From: Sporosarcina sp. PTS2304
GTDB taxonomy: Bacteria; Bacillota; Bacilli; Bacillales_A; Planococcaceae
Assembly: GCF_003351785.1 (NCBI RefSeq)
Contig: NZ_CP031230.1
Coordinates: 434,001 to 498,000, forward strand
DNA: 64,000 nt
Direction: 5' to 3'
In this document: positions 28,845-37,893 of the stretch, piece by piece
Layout of the letters: every line of letters starts with the position of its first letter
Numbering within the stretch: position 1 is the stretch's first letter
Made by a program: the position numbers and the translations under genes
Notes under the pieces: generated by a model
What the model saw: only the letters and a program-made list of their open reading frames with translations
Databases searched by the model: none
Told to the model about the DNA's origin: nothing

Positions 28845-28990
28845 TCGTGAGACACCTTCTTCTATGAAATGACTTTGAGAAACAGTCGATTTACATGTTA
28901 TTTTGCCTGAAAATTTAAAGAATAGCAGCTTGGAGTTTATCTCAAAAAGCATACATATTCCATCTATTTTAGGCATGCATTGCATGTTTT

Positions 28991-29019
28991 ATGATAGCGA
29001 AAAAAAAGTAGAAACACAA
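28991..29019 (-). promoter_or_regulatory. Predicted ctaA promoter
   Basis: On the minus strand TTGTGT (29014-29019) and TATCAT (28991-28996) are 17 bases apart, giving a leader of about 140 bases before the TTG start. The -35 is weak, as expected of an activator-dependent promoter. Confidence 0.5.
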
Positions 29020-29055
29020 TGCTAGGAGGGAAGAAAGCGTTCAGACAAAAGGTTT

Positions 29056-29096
29056 TTCACAAATTGTTCATAAAAAAGCCTCTTTAACTTCACAAA
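29056..29096 (-). promoter_or_regulatory. Pair of ResD-like boxes upstream of ctaA
   Basis: Two copies of TTTGTGAA on the minus strand (29089-29096 and 29056-29063), 33 bases apart, that is about three helical turns and on the same face. They lie about 70-110 bases upstream of the predicted ctaA start. ResD of B. subtilis recognises TTTGTGAAT-like sequences and activates ctaA, so this is a plausible operator. Confidence 0.5.
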
Positions 29097-29254
29097 TGCC
29101 CAGTCAAAATGCATTACTATATAGAAGATGCACGTCAAAGACGCAAAGGTTGCACGAAACAGCTATTAATTCAGAAATGGTCTAGAAATTACTGACGAAT
29201 TTCGATATAGTAGGTGTTAGGGTCTTTGTTGAGAACTTTGAAAGGAGGGTTATT

Positions 29255-30172
29255 ATGTCAAACGGTCGAACACTTTCGACAGTTGCAGATCCAAAAGTGG
29301 AGACGATTACATTATGGAAAGACTTTTTGGCGCTTATCAAAATTGGTATCGTCAATTCGAATTTGATTACTACGTTCACCGGTCTTTTTTTGGCATTTCA
29401 ATTCACTGGCAAAAGTTTTCTTCATAACTTCGATCTATTGGTATTTGCAATTTTGGGAACAGGGTTGATCATTGCGGCATCTGGTGCGTTAAACAATTTG
29501 ATTGATCGCGATATTGATCCCGTCATGTCGAGAACGAAGTCGAGGCCGACAGTAACAGGAAGATTTAAAGCACCCGCTGTACTGACGTTAGCTATCACTT
29601 TCCTGATAGCAGGGGAAGTTCTTCTGTTTTCAGCTTCTGCTGTTGCAGGGTGGCTTGGGATTATTGGAGTCTTGGCTTATGTCGTTCTGTACTCCATGTG
29701 GTCTAAGCGTCAGCACGTCAGCAATACAGTAGTAGGCAGTATCTCTGGAGCTGTACCACCACTTATTGGATGGGCAGCGGTAGATCCTACACTGCCAATG
29801 GGAGCGTGGGCATTGTTTTTAATTATGTTCATATGGCAACCACCTCATTTTTATGCGCTGGCTATGCGAAGAACAGAGGAGTATCGGGCTGCAAACATTC
29901 CGATGCTACCTGTAGTAAAAGGATTTGAGCGGACGAAAAAGTCTATGCTTATGTGGGTATTGTTATTATTCCCATTACCTTTCTTGCTTCAACAACTCGG
30001 AACCGGGTTTGTTGTGTTTGCAACTTTTATGAATATTGGTTGGCTTTATTTGGCACTTAGAGGATTTAAAGCTAAAGACGATTTGAAATGGGCTACTTCA
30101 ATGTTTGTCTATTCATTGAATTACATGACAATTTTATTTGTCTCCATGATTATTTTCTCCATATTCATTTAA
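29255..30172 (+). CDS. ctaB: Protoheme IX farnesyltransferase (heme O synthase) CtaB
   Basis: A UbiA-type prenyltransferase of 305 residues with about nine membrane segments. It adds farnesyl to heme B to give heme O, the substrate of CtaA. The two Asp-rich motifs are visible: NNLIDRDIDPVMSRT (about residues 80-94) and the second loop around YRAANIPMLPVVKG. A strong GAAAGGAGG site precedes the ATG. It starts a rightward cta cluster; ctaC follows after about 100 bases. Confidence 0.95.
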   Translation: MSNGRTLSTVADPKVETITLWKDFLALIKIGIVNSNLITTFTGLFLAFQFTGKSFLHNFDLLVFAILGTGLIIAASGALNNLIDRDIDPVMSRTKSRPTVTGRFKAPAVLTLAITFLIAGEVLLFSASAVAGWLGIIGVLAYVVLYSMWSKRQHVSNTVVGSISGAVPPLIGWAAVDPTLPMGAWALFLIMFIWQPPHFYALAMRRTEEYRAANIPMLPVVKGFERTKKSMLMWVLLLFPLPFLLQQLGTGFVVFATFMNIGWLYLALRGFKAKDDLKWATSMFVYSLNYMTILFVSMIIFSIFI

Positions 30173-30274
30173 CATTTCGGAATTCTTTCTTTAAAACAGG
30201 AATTCATCATAGTGAGGGGTACAGTCCTCCATAGTAGAAAAACATTTTTTTAGAAAGAGAGGTATTAGTTAGCG

Positions 30275-31342
30275 ATGATTAAAGGACTCAAAAAGTGGCG
30301 TCTCTTTTCTTTATTAGCGGTTTTTGCAGTGTTCTTGGCGGGTTGTGGAAATGAAGAGATTTCTACTTTCCAACCAGCAGGACAAGTCGCTAAAGATCAG
30401 TTCAACTTGCTGCTGTTAGCTTCAGGAATCATGTTACTAGTCATCATTGTTGTAGTAGCAATTTACGCAGTGTCGCTAGTACGCTTCAGACGTTCCAAAT
30501 TGGGTGAAGATCATATGCCTGAGCAAGTCGAGGGAAGTCATGTATTGGAGCTGGTTTGGACGTTCATTCCAATCGTATTAATCCTAATCCTTGCTGTGCC
30601 GACCGTGTACTACACGTACAAACTAGGCGACGTTAAAGCAATGGGTGCAGTAGATGATGAGGGGAATGCTGAAAACCTGGTAGTAGATGTAACAGCAAAA
30701 TTGTATTGGTGGGAATTCGAGTATCCTGACTTAGGTATTGTTACAGCACAGGAACTAGTTGTACCTACAGATGAGAAAGTGTATTTCAACTTGATTGCTG
30801 CAGACGTGAAACATTCGTTCTGGATTCCGTCTGTCGGTGGTAAGCTAGATACGAACGTGGAAAACGTCAATAAGTTTTATCTTTCATTCGAAAAAGAATC
30901 TGAAGGCTTAAAAGACGGTGTTTTCTACGGAAAATGTGCTGAGCTATGTGGACCTTCTCACGCATTAATGGACTTTAAAGTAAAAACATTACCAAGAGCA
31001 CAGTTCGACGAGTGGGTTGTTGCTATGCAAGAAACGCAAGATAATCCTGTAGTTGCTAATGCTGATGGTGAAGAAGTATTTAATCAAAGCTGTATCGGAT
31101 GTCACGCAGTTTCCGGTGTAGGTGAATCTGGCGCAAAAGGACCGAACTTAGCTACATTTGGTGATCGTAACCGCGTAGCAGGATTCTTGGATCATGATGA
31201 AGAGAACCTGAAAGATTGGATTCGTGACACGCAGAAACATAAACCAGGTAATACAATGCCTTCATTCAGTGAAGATCAGATTTCTGATGCAGATTTGGAT
31301 GCACTGGCTGAATACTTATTAGGCTTACAAGTCGCAAAATAA
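30275..31342 (+). CDS. ctaC: Cytochrome caa3 oxidase subunit II with fused cytochrome c
   Basis: A 355-residue lipoprotein (lipobox FLAGC, Cys at about residue 24), followed by two membrane helices, the periplasmic-type cupredoxin domain and a C-terminal cytochrome c domain. The CuA ligands are in CAELCGPSHALM, and the heme c site is CIGCH with an axial Met in NTMPSF. The fusion is characteristic of caa3 oxidases. Electrons pass from the fused cytochrome through CuA to subunit I. It is first in ctaCDEF. Confidence 0.96.
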   Translation: MIKGLKKWRLFSLLAVFAVFLAGCGNEEISTFQPAGQVAKDQFNLLLLASGIMLLVIIVVVAIYAVSLVRFRRSKLGEDHMPEQVEGSHVLELVWTFIPIVLILILAVPTVYYTYKLGDVKAMGAVDDEGNAENLVVDVTAKLYWWEFEYPDLGIVTAQELVVPTDEKVYFNLIAADVKHSFWIPSVGGKLDTNVENVNKFYLSFEKESEGLKDGVFYGKCAELCGPSHALMDFKVKTLPRAQFDEWVVAMQETQDNPVVANADGEEVFNQSCIGCHAVSGVGESGAKGPNLATFGDRNRVAGFLDHDEENLKDWIRDTQKHKPGNTMPSFSEDQISDADLDALAEYLLGLQVAK

Positions 31343-31375
31343 TTTTCATACGGAAATTGAATAGGAGGTAACACA

Positions 31376-33250
31376 GTGAGTTCAGTTGCTCAAAAAAGTG
31401 GCTTTGGCGCAACACTCTGGGATTGGCTGACGACAGTCGACCATAAGAAGATTGGAATTCTGTATCTCCTTGGGGGACTATTCTTCTTCGTCCTAGGTGG
31501 TATTGAAGCGATGATCATTCGTCTTCAGTTGATGGTGCCAAACAACGATCTCGTAACAGCAGGTCTTTTCAATGATTTAATTACGATGCACGGAACAACC
31601 ATGATATTCTTGGCAGCGATGCCGATTCTATTTGGTTTTATGAACGCTATCGTACCGCTTCAAATTGGAGCTCGTGACGTAGCATTCCCGTTCATTAACT
31701 CATTAGGTTTTTGGATGTTCGTATTTGGTGGATTATTCTTAAACATCTCATGGCTTTTCGGTGAGGTTCCAGATGCTGGTTGGACTTCTTATGCATCTTT
31801 ATCGCTTCATTCGCCAGGTCATGGTATTGATTTCTATGCAATTGGTTTGCAAATCGCTGGTGGTGGTACGTTAATGGCAGGGATTAACTTCCTTGTTACA
31901 ATTATCAATATGCGTGCACCGGGTATGACATATATGCGTATGCCATTATTTACATGGACTACGTTCGTTGCATCTGCAATGATCCTATTCGCATTCCCAC
32001 CATTAACTATCGGTTTGTTCTTCTTAACATTTGACCGTATGTTCAGCGGTAACTTCTTTGACCATACGATGGGCGGAAACACAATTATCTGGGAGCATAT
32101 TTTCTGGATTTTCGGTCACCCTGAAGTATATATCTTGATCTTACCAGCATTCGGTATTTTCTCTGAGATTTTCGCTACATTCTCACGTAAGCGTCTATTC
32201 GGTTATACAGCGATGGTTTTCGCTACAGTATTAATCGGTTTCTTAGGATTCATGGTTTGGGCTCACCATATGTTTACAGTTGGTCTTGGGCCGACAGCGA
32301 ACGCAATTTTCGCGGTAGCTACTATGGCGATCGCGGTACCAACAGGTGTTAAGATCTTTAACTGGTTGCTCACAATTTGGGGCGGTAGCATTAAAGTTAC
32401 AACTCCAATGTTGTATGCTCTAGGTTTTATTCCTTCATTCGTAATGGGTGGGGTTACTGGAGTTATGCAAGGTGCTGCACCACTTGATTACCAATTACAC
32501 GATTCTTACTTTATCGTAGCTCACTTCCACTACGTAATCGTCGGTGGGGTTGTACTAGCTATTTTTGCGGCACTTCACTACTGGTGGCCAAAAATGTTCG
32601 GTACGATGCTTCATGAAGGTTTAGGAAAAATTACGTTTGTGTTCTTCTTTATCGGTTTCCACTTAACATTCCTAATTCAGCACTGGTTAGGTTTCTGGGG
32701 AATGCCACGTCGTGTTTGGACATTTATGGACGGACAGGGCTGGAATATGCCGAACTTTGTAAGTACAATTGGTGCTATTTTAATGGCAATCGGTTTTATC
32801 GTAATGGTGATCAACATCATTATTACAACTGTTAAAAACGAGCGTGTTGGGAATGACCCTTGGGGCGATGGTCGTACACTTGAGTGGGCGATTGAATCAC
32901 CTCCAGTATTCTACAACTTCGCTGCAACACCATTAGTACGTGGTTTAGATACGCTATGGATTGAAAAAATGGAAGGCAGTAAAGAAATGATTACACCTGC
33001 TGAGCCTATTACGGATATTCACATGCCTCACGGTTCAATTATCCCAATGCTTATGTCTCTTGGACTATTCATTGCAGGATTTGGTGCAATGTTCCACCAA
33101 GAAACTTCTTGGGGACTTCCAGTATTAATTTTCGGTCTTGCATTTACATTTGTTATGATGGCTACTCGTTCATTGAAAGATGACCTTGGGTTCTACGTAA
33201 CAAAAGAGCAAATCCTACAAGATTTAAAGAATAAAGGGGGTCGTGACTAA
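31376..33250 (+). CDS. ctaD: Cytochrome caa3 oxidase subunit I
   Basis: The catalytic subunit, 624 residues with 12 or more membrane helices, starting at GTG behind AGGAGG. It holds heme a, heme a3 and CuB. Conserved ligands appear in ITMHGTTMIF (low-spin heme His), HPEVYILILP (CuB His and the cross-linked Tyr), AHHMFTVG (CuB His pair) and VAHFHYVIVGG (the heme a3 and heme a His). It reduces O2 to water while pumping protons. Its last base is the first base of ctaE. Confidence 0.97.
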   Translation: MSSVAQKSGFGATLWDWLTTVDHKKIGILYLLGGLFFFVLGGIEAMIIRLQLMVPNNDLVTAGLFNDLITMHGTTMIFLAAMPILFGFMNAIVPLQIGARDVAFPFINSLGFWMFVFGGLFLNISWLFGEVPDAGWTSYASLSLHSPGHGIDFYAIGLQIAGGGTLMAGINFLVTIINMRAPGMTYMRMPLFTWTTFVASAMILFAFPPLTIGLFFLTFDRMFSGNFFDHTMGGNTIIWEHIFWIFGHPEVYILILPAFGIFSEIFATFSRKRLFGYTAMVFATVLIGFLGFMVWAHHMFTVGLGPTANAIFAVATMAIAVPTGVKIFNWLLTIWGGSIKVTTPMLYALGFIPSFVMGGVTGVMQGAAPLDYQLHDSYFIVAHFHYVIVGGVVLAIFAALHYWWPKMFGTMLHEGLGKITFVFFFIGFHLTFLIQHWLGFWGMPRRVWTFMDGQGWNMPNFVSTIGAILMAIGFIVMVINIIITTVKNERVGNDPWGDGRTLEWAIESPPVFYNFAATPLVRGLDTLWIEKMEGSKEMITPAEPITDIHMPHGSIIPMLMSLGLFIAGFGAMFHQETSWGLPVLIFGLAFTFVMMATRSLKDDLGFYVTKEQILQDLKNKGGRD

Positions 33251-33876
33251 TGGATTTGAATACTAAATTCACCCCTGAGACATGGCCTGCTCATCCAGAG
33301 AAAGCAACACTGGAAGCAAAAAACAAGTTCGTTGGTTTCTGGCTCTTCCTCGGTGGAGAAACAATTCTCTTCGCTACTTTGTTTGCAACATACATGGCTT
33401 TGAAAAACAAAGGTCCTAGTGGCTTTGGTTTCTCAACACAAGAACTATACACGTTACCGTTAGTATTTGTTATGACGATGTTATTATTGACATCTTCTTT
33501 GACAAGTGTGTATGCAATGTATCACTTGAAAAGTTACAATTTTAAAAAGATGCAACTATGGTTAGCCTTAACTGCATTTTTAGGACTTGGATTCTTGATG
33601 TTAGAAGTTTATGAGTTCTCTCACTATGTTCAAGAAGGATTTACATTCAGTAATAGTGCGTTTAGTTCTTCATTCTTCACATTAGTAGGAACACACGGTT
33701 TCCACGTAGCGATCGGTTTAGTATGGGTAACTTTACTAATCTTCCGTAACTCTAAGCGTGGTCTGAACTTGTATAACGCTACTAAGTATTATACATTTTC
33801 CCTATACTGGCACTTCATTGACGTAGTTTGGGTATTCATCTTCACTGTAGTCTACTTGATGGGAGTGATCGGTTAA
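33250..33876 (+). CDS. ctaE: Cytochrome caa3 oxidase subunit III
   Basis: A 208-residue membrane protein with five predicted helices and the COX3 signatures GFWLFLGGETILFATLFATY and GTHGFHVAIGLVW. The ATG overlaps the ctaD stop (TAATG), so translation is probably coupled. Subunit III stabilises the enzyme and its proton uptake; its role is known from the family. Confidence 0.95.
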   Translation: MDLNTKFTPETWPAHPEKATLEAKNKFVGFWLFLGGETILFATLFATYMALKNKGPSGFGFSTQELYTLPLVFVMTMLLLTSSLTSVYAMYHLKSYNFKKMQLWLALTAFLGLGFLMLEVYEFSHYVQEGFTFSNSAFSSSFFTLVGTHGFHVAIGLVWVTLLIFRNSKRGLNLYNATKYYTFSLYWHFIDVVWVFIFTVVYLMGVIG

Positions 33877-33877
33877 G

Positions 33878-34225
33878 ATGGCAGAAATTCAAATGATTAA
33901 AAGGTCTCCAGTTGAACAATCTTTGCAGCAACGTCGCGCAAAAGAAGCTATGCGCAGCCAAGTGACAATGTTTTCATTGATGATCTTCTTAACTCTCATT
34001 TCGTTTTCGATGGTAGCAGCTCATCTATCTGACGTTGTCGGCTTTTCAAAGTTCTTTGTCATTCCAACACTCTTTTTGTTTGCTGCAGTACAAGTTGGTC
34101 TTCAACTATACTACTTCATGCATATGAGTGAAAAAGGACACGGCATTCCACAAATGTTTATGTTTACAGGTGCGTTGTTAGGATTTTTGATCCCACTGAC
34201 ATTTGTAACGATCGTTTGGTGGTAA
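33878..34225 (+). CDS. ctaF: Cytochrome caa3 oxidase subunit IV
   Basis: A 115-residue membrane protein with three predicted spans and the motif QVGLQLYYFMHMSEKGHG, typical of the COX4 prokaryotic-type small subunit. It starts 1 base after the ctaE stop. It is the last gene before a strong terminator; in B. subtilis ctaG follows immediately, whereas here a terminator and a 770-base repeat element intervene. Confidence 0.93.
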   Translation: MAEIQMIKRSPVEQSLQQRRAKEAMRSQVTMFSLMIFLTLISFSMVAAHLSDVVGFSKFFVIPTLFLFAAVQVGLQLYYFMHMSEKGHGIPQMFMFTGALLGFLIPLTFVTIVWW

Positions 34226-34231
34226 GCGAAT

Positions 34232-34271
34232 AAGAAGGAGCCTATGGATAATTCCATAGGCTTCTTTTTTG
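34232..34271 (+). terminator. Terminator of ctaBCDEF
   Basis: Stem GCCTATGGA with TCCATAGGC (plus outer GAAG/CTTC) at 34232-34265 followed by a T-run. Confidence 0.9.
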
Positions 34272-34288
34272 CGTATTGGTGAGATGGA

Positions 34289-35055
34289 GTGTTGATCCCT
34301 CTTTGTAGGCAGTGAAAACTACATAAGCTTGTCTGCTACTTCATGTTCGTTTATTAGATGGAGTGAGGCTGACTTGAAGAGTCCTGCGGCTAGCGCTTCC
34401 AGACGATACGCTTTCCGGAGGGGACGCGGTGGACCCCGCGATAGTGCGTTGCGGGTTACACCTGTCGTCCTAATCCTCCCGGAGTCGATCGTCTGTAAGC
34501 TCCAAGCCGTACTTTGTATAGGCAAGACAGGTTGATCACTCTTTGTAGGTAGTGAAAACCAAGTAGAATTGTCTGATATAATCTGACCGTTTTTGAAGTT
34601 AGATAGTGGTGAAATGTTGCTAGCTACTACGACTGTTTCGATGAACTGAGTGAAAAAATGACCCTATATACATTCAGTCAGCAAATCCAAAGCTTCACCA
34701 CACTGTTTAGGAAGCAGAACTTACCATACTCTATTTCTGGACGAACACCAACTGGTTTCCCGACAAAAACTCAAGGATTCTCCCGAAAGAACCGGCGACT
34801 CCTGGAGGTTCAGGGAAAGCCGTGGCGAAGGACGGCTTTTGCGAGTGAAGCGCAGCGAGAAGGAGCACATCTTTGCACTTGACAGGTGTAATCGCCAACG
34901 CATTTCTGGCGAGTCCACCGCGCCCCCTCAGGAAAGCGTCCGGTTCTGTAGGGAGAATCCTCATACGTACACTCATTTTCTGCCCCATGATAAGAAAACA
35001 CATTCCCTCTATTGGATAATCAACAAACTTGGTACTGGCCAAATCTTTCAATACA
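34289..35055 (+). repeat. Composite structured repeat (unit A + linker + unit B with 64-base insert)
   Basis: Unit A core 34402-34493; unit B core 34774-34961. The A core differs from the copies at 14-16 kb by paired changes: GGACG/CGTCC instead of GGGCG/CGCCC, and CCCGC/GCGGG instead of CTCGC/GCGAG. The B core is 188 rather than 124 bases because of a 64-base insert (about 34815-34878) containing its own hairpin (AAAGCCGT/ACGGCTTT). The linker resembles that before 16283. The element ends with a shortened form of the family's 3' segment (GGATAATCAACAAACTT). I see no gene in this 1-kb interval. Confidence 0.85.
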
Positions 35056-35106
35056 AATAGAACAGTACATTACAATCTGAAAATCGAAATTGTCAAAGTT
35101 CGTACA

Positions 35107-35135
35107 TTGAGTTCTAGCAACTATGCTCGTATAAT
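35107..35135 (+). promoter_or_regulatory. Sigma-A promoter of ctaG
   Basis: TTGAGT (35107-35112) and TATAAT (35130-35135), 17 bases apart, just beyond the repeat element. It gives ctaG transcription independent of ctaCDEF. Confidence 0.75.
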
Positions 35136-35264
35136 TAGACAAGAGTGGATTATTGTTAGGTATTTGCTGTGCCATGACTCATAAATCTCAAAGGAAATCC
35201 CGCAGCATAGAATCTTTCATTACACATGGATACAGATCGTCATTACAAAAGGAGAGTGACTGTT

Positions 35265-36188
35265 TTGCCTTTAAGTATTTTTGGTTTTCGGGCTTTATGG
35301 AGTCCTTATTTTTTACTAGCTATTGCACTTGGCATCGTTTTATACTACCTCATTACCGTTAAGTGGAGAGATCGCTTTGAAGGTTCTGAACCCGTTACGA
35401 AACGTCAGATGATATACTTTTTAGCTTCTATGGTTTTATTATATATCGTCAAAGGTTCTCCAATGGATTTAATGGGCCACATTTTATTCTCTGTTCATAT
35501 GGCTCAGATGGCAATGCTACTACTGATCGTTGCACCGTTCTTTATTGTAGGAATTCCAAACTGGATATGGGAAAAGTTATTGGCCAAAAAAGTTTTTAAT
35601 AAAGTATTTATGTTGTTTACGAAACCAATCATTAGTTTATTAGTATTTACATTAATGTTTTCGATGTACCATTATCCAATGATATTGGATCAAGTGAAAT
35701 TGAGTTTGCCGCTACACACCATCTTCACAGTCACTCTTTTCATTTCAGCCATTTTCTTATGGTGGCCAGTAGTGAATACGGTTAAAGGGCAGCCACAGCT
35801 TCACGGTTTGAAAAAGATTGGATATGTTATTCTGAGTGCACTATTGATAACACCTGCATGTTCTTTAATCATTTTTGTAGATGTACCTGTCTATGAAACG
35901 TATACGAGCGGCGAGGCGTGGTTACAAGCGATGGCATTATGTGTACCGAGCTCAACACTTGCCGGGCTGTCAGGTTTAGGTATATCAGGTCCTGAGCTGT
36001 TTACGGACATGCCTACACTTTATGATCAGCAACTAGGTGGAATCTTAATGAAAGTAATTCAAGAAATCGTCTATGTAGTAATTATTGGCCGTATTTTCTT
36101 AAGTTGGGCGCAATATGAAAAAGATAATGCTGATGAGATTACACGTCAAGACCTGCTTAAACGTCAAAAGCTAACAATGCACGGATGA
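35265..36188 (+). CDS. ctaG: Cytochrome oxidase assembly protein CtaG
   Basis: A 307-residue membrane protein of the bacterial CtaG/DUF1404-type caa3 assembly family with seven predicted helices; segments such as MDLMGHILFSVHMAQMAML and TLYDQQLGGILMKVIQE carry the conserved His and Asp residues. In B. subtilis it is needed to form active caa3 oxidase, probably through copper delivery. I take the TTG at 35265 (GGAGAG 8 bases upstream; MPLSIFGFRALWSPY) over the ATG at 35226. It has its own promoter and is followed by a DUF420 gene. Confidence 0.9.
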   Translation: MPLSIFGFRALWSPYFLLAIALGIVLYYLITVKWRDRFEGSEPVTKRQMIYFLASMVLLYIVKGSPMDLMGHILFSVHMAQMAMLLLIVAPFFIVGIPNWIWEKLLAKKVFNKVFMLFTKPIISLLVFTLMFSMYHYPMILDQVKLSLPLHTIFTVTLFISAIFLWWPVVNTVKGQPQLHGLKKIGYVILSALLITPACSLIIFVDVPVYETYTSGEAWLQAMALCVPSSTLAGLSGLGISGPELFTDMPTLYDQQLGGILMKVIQEIVYVVIIGRIFLSWAQYEKDNADEITRQDLLKRQKLTMHG

Positions 36189-36213
36189 ATGAAGTGTAAA
36201 GGGGTTAGAAAGA

Positions 36214-36675
36214 ATGGAACTACCGTTATTACCGACAATTAGTACTTTCTTTATCGTATTATCGGCTTTACTAGTAGCCGTCGGATGGTATTTGATTATA
36301 CAGAAAAAAACGGTCGCACATCAAAAGACGATGATAGCAGCAGCTATATCTGCGGTGCTGTTCTTTATCATTTATATTTCTAGGACAGTTTTCGTCGGGA
36401 ACACTTCATTTGGTGGACCTGATGAACTGAAAATTTATTATACAGTGTTTCTAATATTTCATATTATACTTGCGACAACAGGTGCCGTTTTCGGTGTGAT
36501 TACCATTATTGCGGGATTGAAAAATAATTTAGCGCGTCACCGAAAAATAGGTCCTGTAACGAGCGTGATTTGGTTTTTTACAGCGATTACAGGTGTTGCA
36601 GTGTATTTACTGCTTTATGTATTTTACAAGGGTGGCGAAACCACGTCTGTTTTTAAAGCTATACTAGGGGTATAA
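36214..36675 (+). CDS. DUF420 membrane protein (YozB-like)
   Basis: A 153-residue protein with four predicted membrane helices and conserved His residues (VAHQKTMIAAA, LIFHIILATTG, LARHRKIGP), the pattern of DUF420. Such genes often accompany oxidase assembly genes, and here it lies 25 bases after ctaG with an AAGGGG site, so a shared operon and a heme/copper oxidase-related role are likely. No biochemical activity is known to me. Confidence 0.82.
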   Translation: MELPLLPTISTFFIVLSALLVAVGWYLIIQKKTVAHQKTMIAAAISAVLFFIIYISRTVFVGNTSFGGPDELKIYYTVFLIFHIILATTGAVFGVITIIAGLKNNLARHRKIGPVTSVIWFFTAITGVAVYLLLYVFYKGGETTSVFKAILGV

Positions 36676-36679
36676 ACAA

Positions 36680-36722
36680 AACAAAGGGTTCATCACGAAA
36701 TTTTGTGATGGACCCTTTGTTT
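36680..36722. terminator. Bidirectional terminator between the DUF420 gene and ytvI-like gene
   Basis: ACAAAGGGT and ATCAC arms pair with GTGAT and ACCCTTTGT (36681-36720), with A-rich and T-rich flanks serving both convergent genes. Confidence 0.88.
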
Positions 36723-36724
36723 CA

Positions 36725-37780
36725 TTACACTTTAAAATCTAATTTTATAATACCTGCTTCTCTTGCCGTGTTAAAAAGAATAACGATCATAGGACCAATG
36801 AAGAAACCAAGGACACCGAATAGCTTTAACCCTATGAACATCGCGATCAAAGTGGGTAATGGAGACAAGCCGATTTGAGAACCCATTACTTTAGGTTCGA
36901 TTGTGCGTCGAATAACTAATAAAATAATTGCCAAAATCGCAAGTTTTGTCCCCATTGCGAAATCGCCTGATACGTACTGATAAATCGACCAAGGTGCTAA
37001 AATGATAATAGAACCTAAAATAGGAATAACATCAATAATCCAAATAACCAATGACATAATAATCGCGTATTTAGGAATGATTAACAGCAGTCCGATAAAC
37101 GAAACGACTAGAATGATTAAACTGACTAACAATTGCGCTTTAATAAATCCTAAAACGACACTATTTAACTTATTCATCATATAGTGAACTTTTTGGGCAG
37201 TGGCATCTGTCAAATGACGATAAAACATCAGTTTTAAATTGGGCAGTTCGAGCATGAATAAAAACAGAGCAATCATAAACACGATAAAACTAACAAGGAA
37301 GTTCGGAATATCAGAAATTAAAGCTAAAATTCGTTCATATGCAAAGAGATTAATCAATGAAATTCGTATAGAATCGACAATTCCGTTAAATTCTTTTTCG
37401 AGCATTGTAATAATGTCTTCAGGCATACCTACAGTGTATTGAAATAATTTACTTTGAGTGTTAATCCAGACACTTGACAGTGAATTTAAATAAGTAGGGA
37501 TTTCCTTAGTGAAGTGAACGATTCTGCCAATCAGAGTAGTGACTGTATAGAAGAAAAGAAAAAGAATCACACCGACAAACACGATGAAATTCACAATGAC
37601 CGACAGTTTTCTTTTCCATTTAAACTTTTTCTCCACCCATTTCACAAGTGGATCCAACGCTAGCGCTGTTAAGAAAGCTACTATAATCGGGATGGATACA
37701 GGCAAAATAAAAAATGCAATTAATAGTAAGATGATGATCGTGAGTGTAATAATTAAATTACGCTTTGTAATAAACTTCAA
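36725..37780 (-). CDS. AI-2E family transporter / YtvI-like membrane protein
   Basis: A 351-residue protein with about eight membrane segments and the AI-2E/PerM family motifs VIWIIDVIPILGSIIILAPW and IEPKVMGSQIGLSPLPTLIAMF near the C-terminus. B. subtilis YtvI, one member, is annotated as a sporulation integral membrane protein; other members export small molecules or exchange ions. Substrate and role here are unknown. It is on the minus strand and not conserved at this place in B. subtilis. Confidence 0.85.
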   Translation of the reverse strand: MKFITKRNLIITLTIIILLLIAFFILPVSIPIIVAFLTALALDPLVKWVEKKFKWKRKLSVIVNFIVFVGVILFLFFYTVTTLIGRIVHFTKEIPTYLNSLSSVWINTQSKLFQYTVGMPEDIITMLEKEFNGIVDSIRISLINLFAYERILALISDIPNFLVSFIVFMIALFLFMLELPNLKLMFYRHLTDATAQKVHYMMNKLNSVVLGFIKAQLLVSLIILVVSFIGLLLIIPKYAIIMSLVIWIIDVIPILGSIIILAPWSIYQYVSGDFAMGTKLAILAIILLVIRRTIEPKVMGSQIGLSPLPTLIAMFIGLKLFGVLGFFIGPMIVILFNTAREAGIIKLDFKV

Positions 37781-37851
37781 AAGTTATCGTCCTCCACGTA
37801 GATACTTCATTTATTATAAATTATAACCAAATTAGTGGAGTAATAGAAGGG

Positions 37852-37885
37852 AAAAGCCGAAGAACATGAAGCTCCTCGGCTTTTT
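37852..37885 (-). terminator. Terminator after yugN-like gene
   Basis: GAAAAAGCCGA pairs with TCGGCTTTTC on the minus strand around a 14-base loop, followed by a short pyrimidine run; it separates yugN from the downstream ytvI-like gene. Confidence 0.7.
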
Positions 37886-37893
37886 CGCATACA

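Noticed and set aside
28845-28985. N-terminal extension of CtaA to the ATG at 28985
   Set aside because: The extra 47 residues are not CtaA-like, include the predicted leader, and the TTG at 28844 has its own ribosome-binding site and gives the family length.
30173-30274. Inverted GGAATTC pair between ctaB and ctaC as an operator or terminator
   Set aside because: Short stem, no T-run, and no known regulator site; probably incidental.
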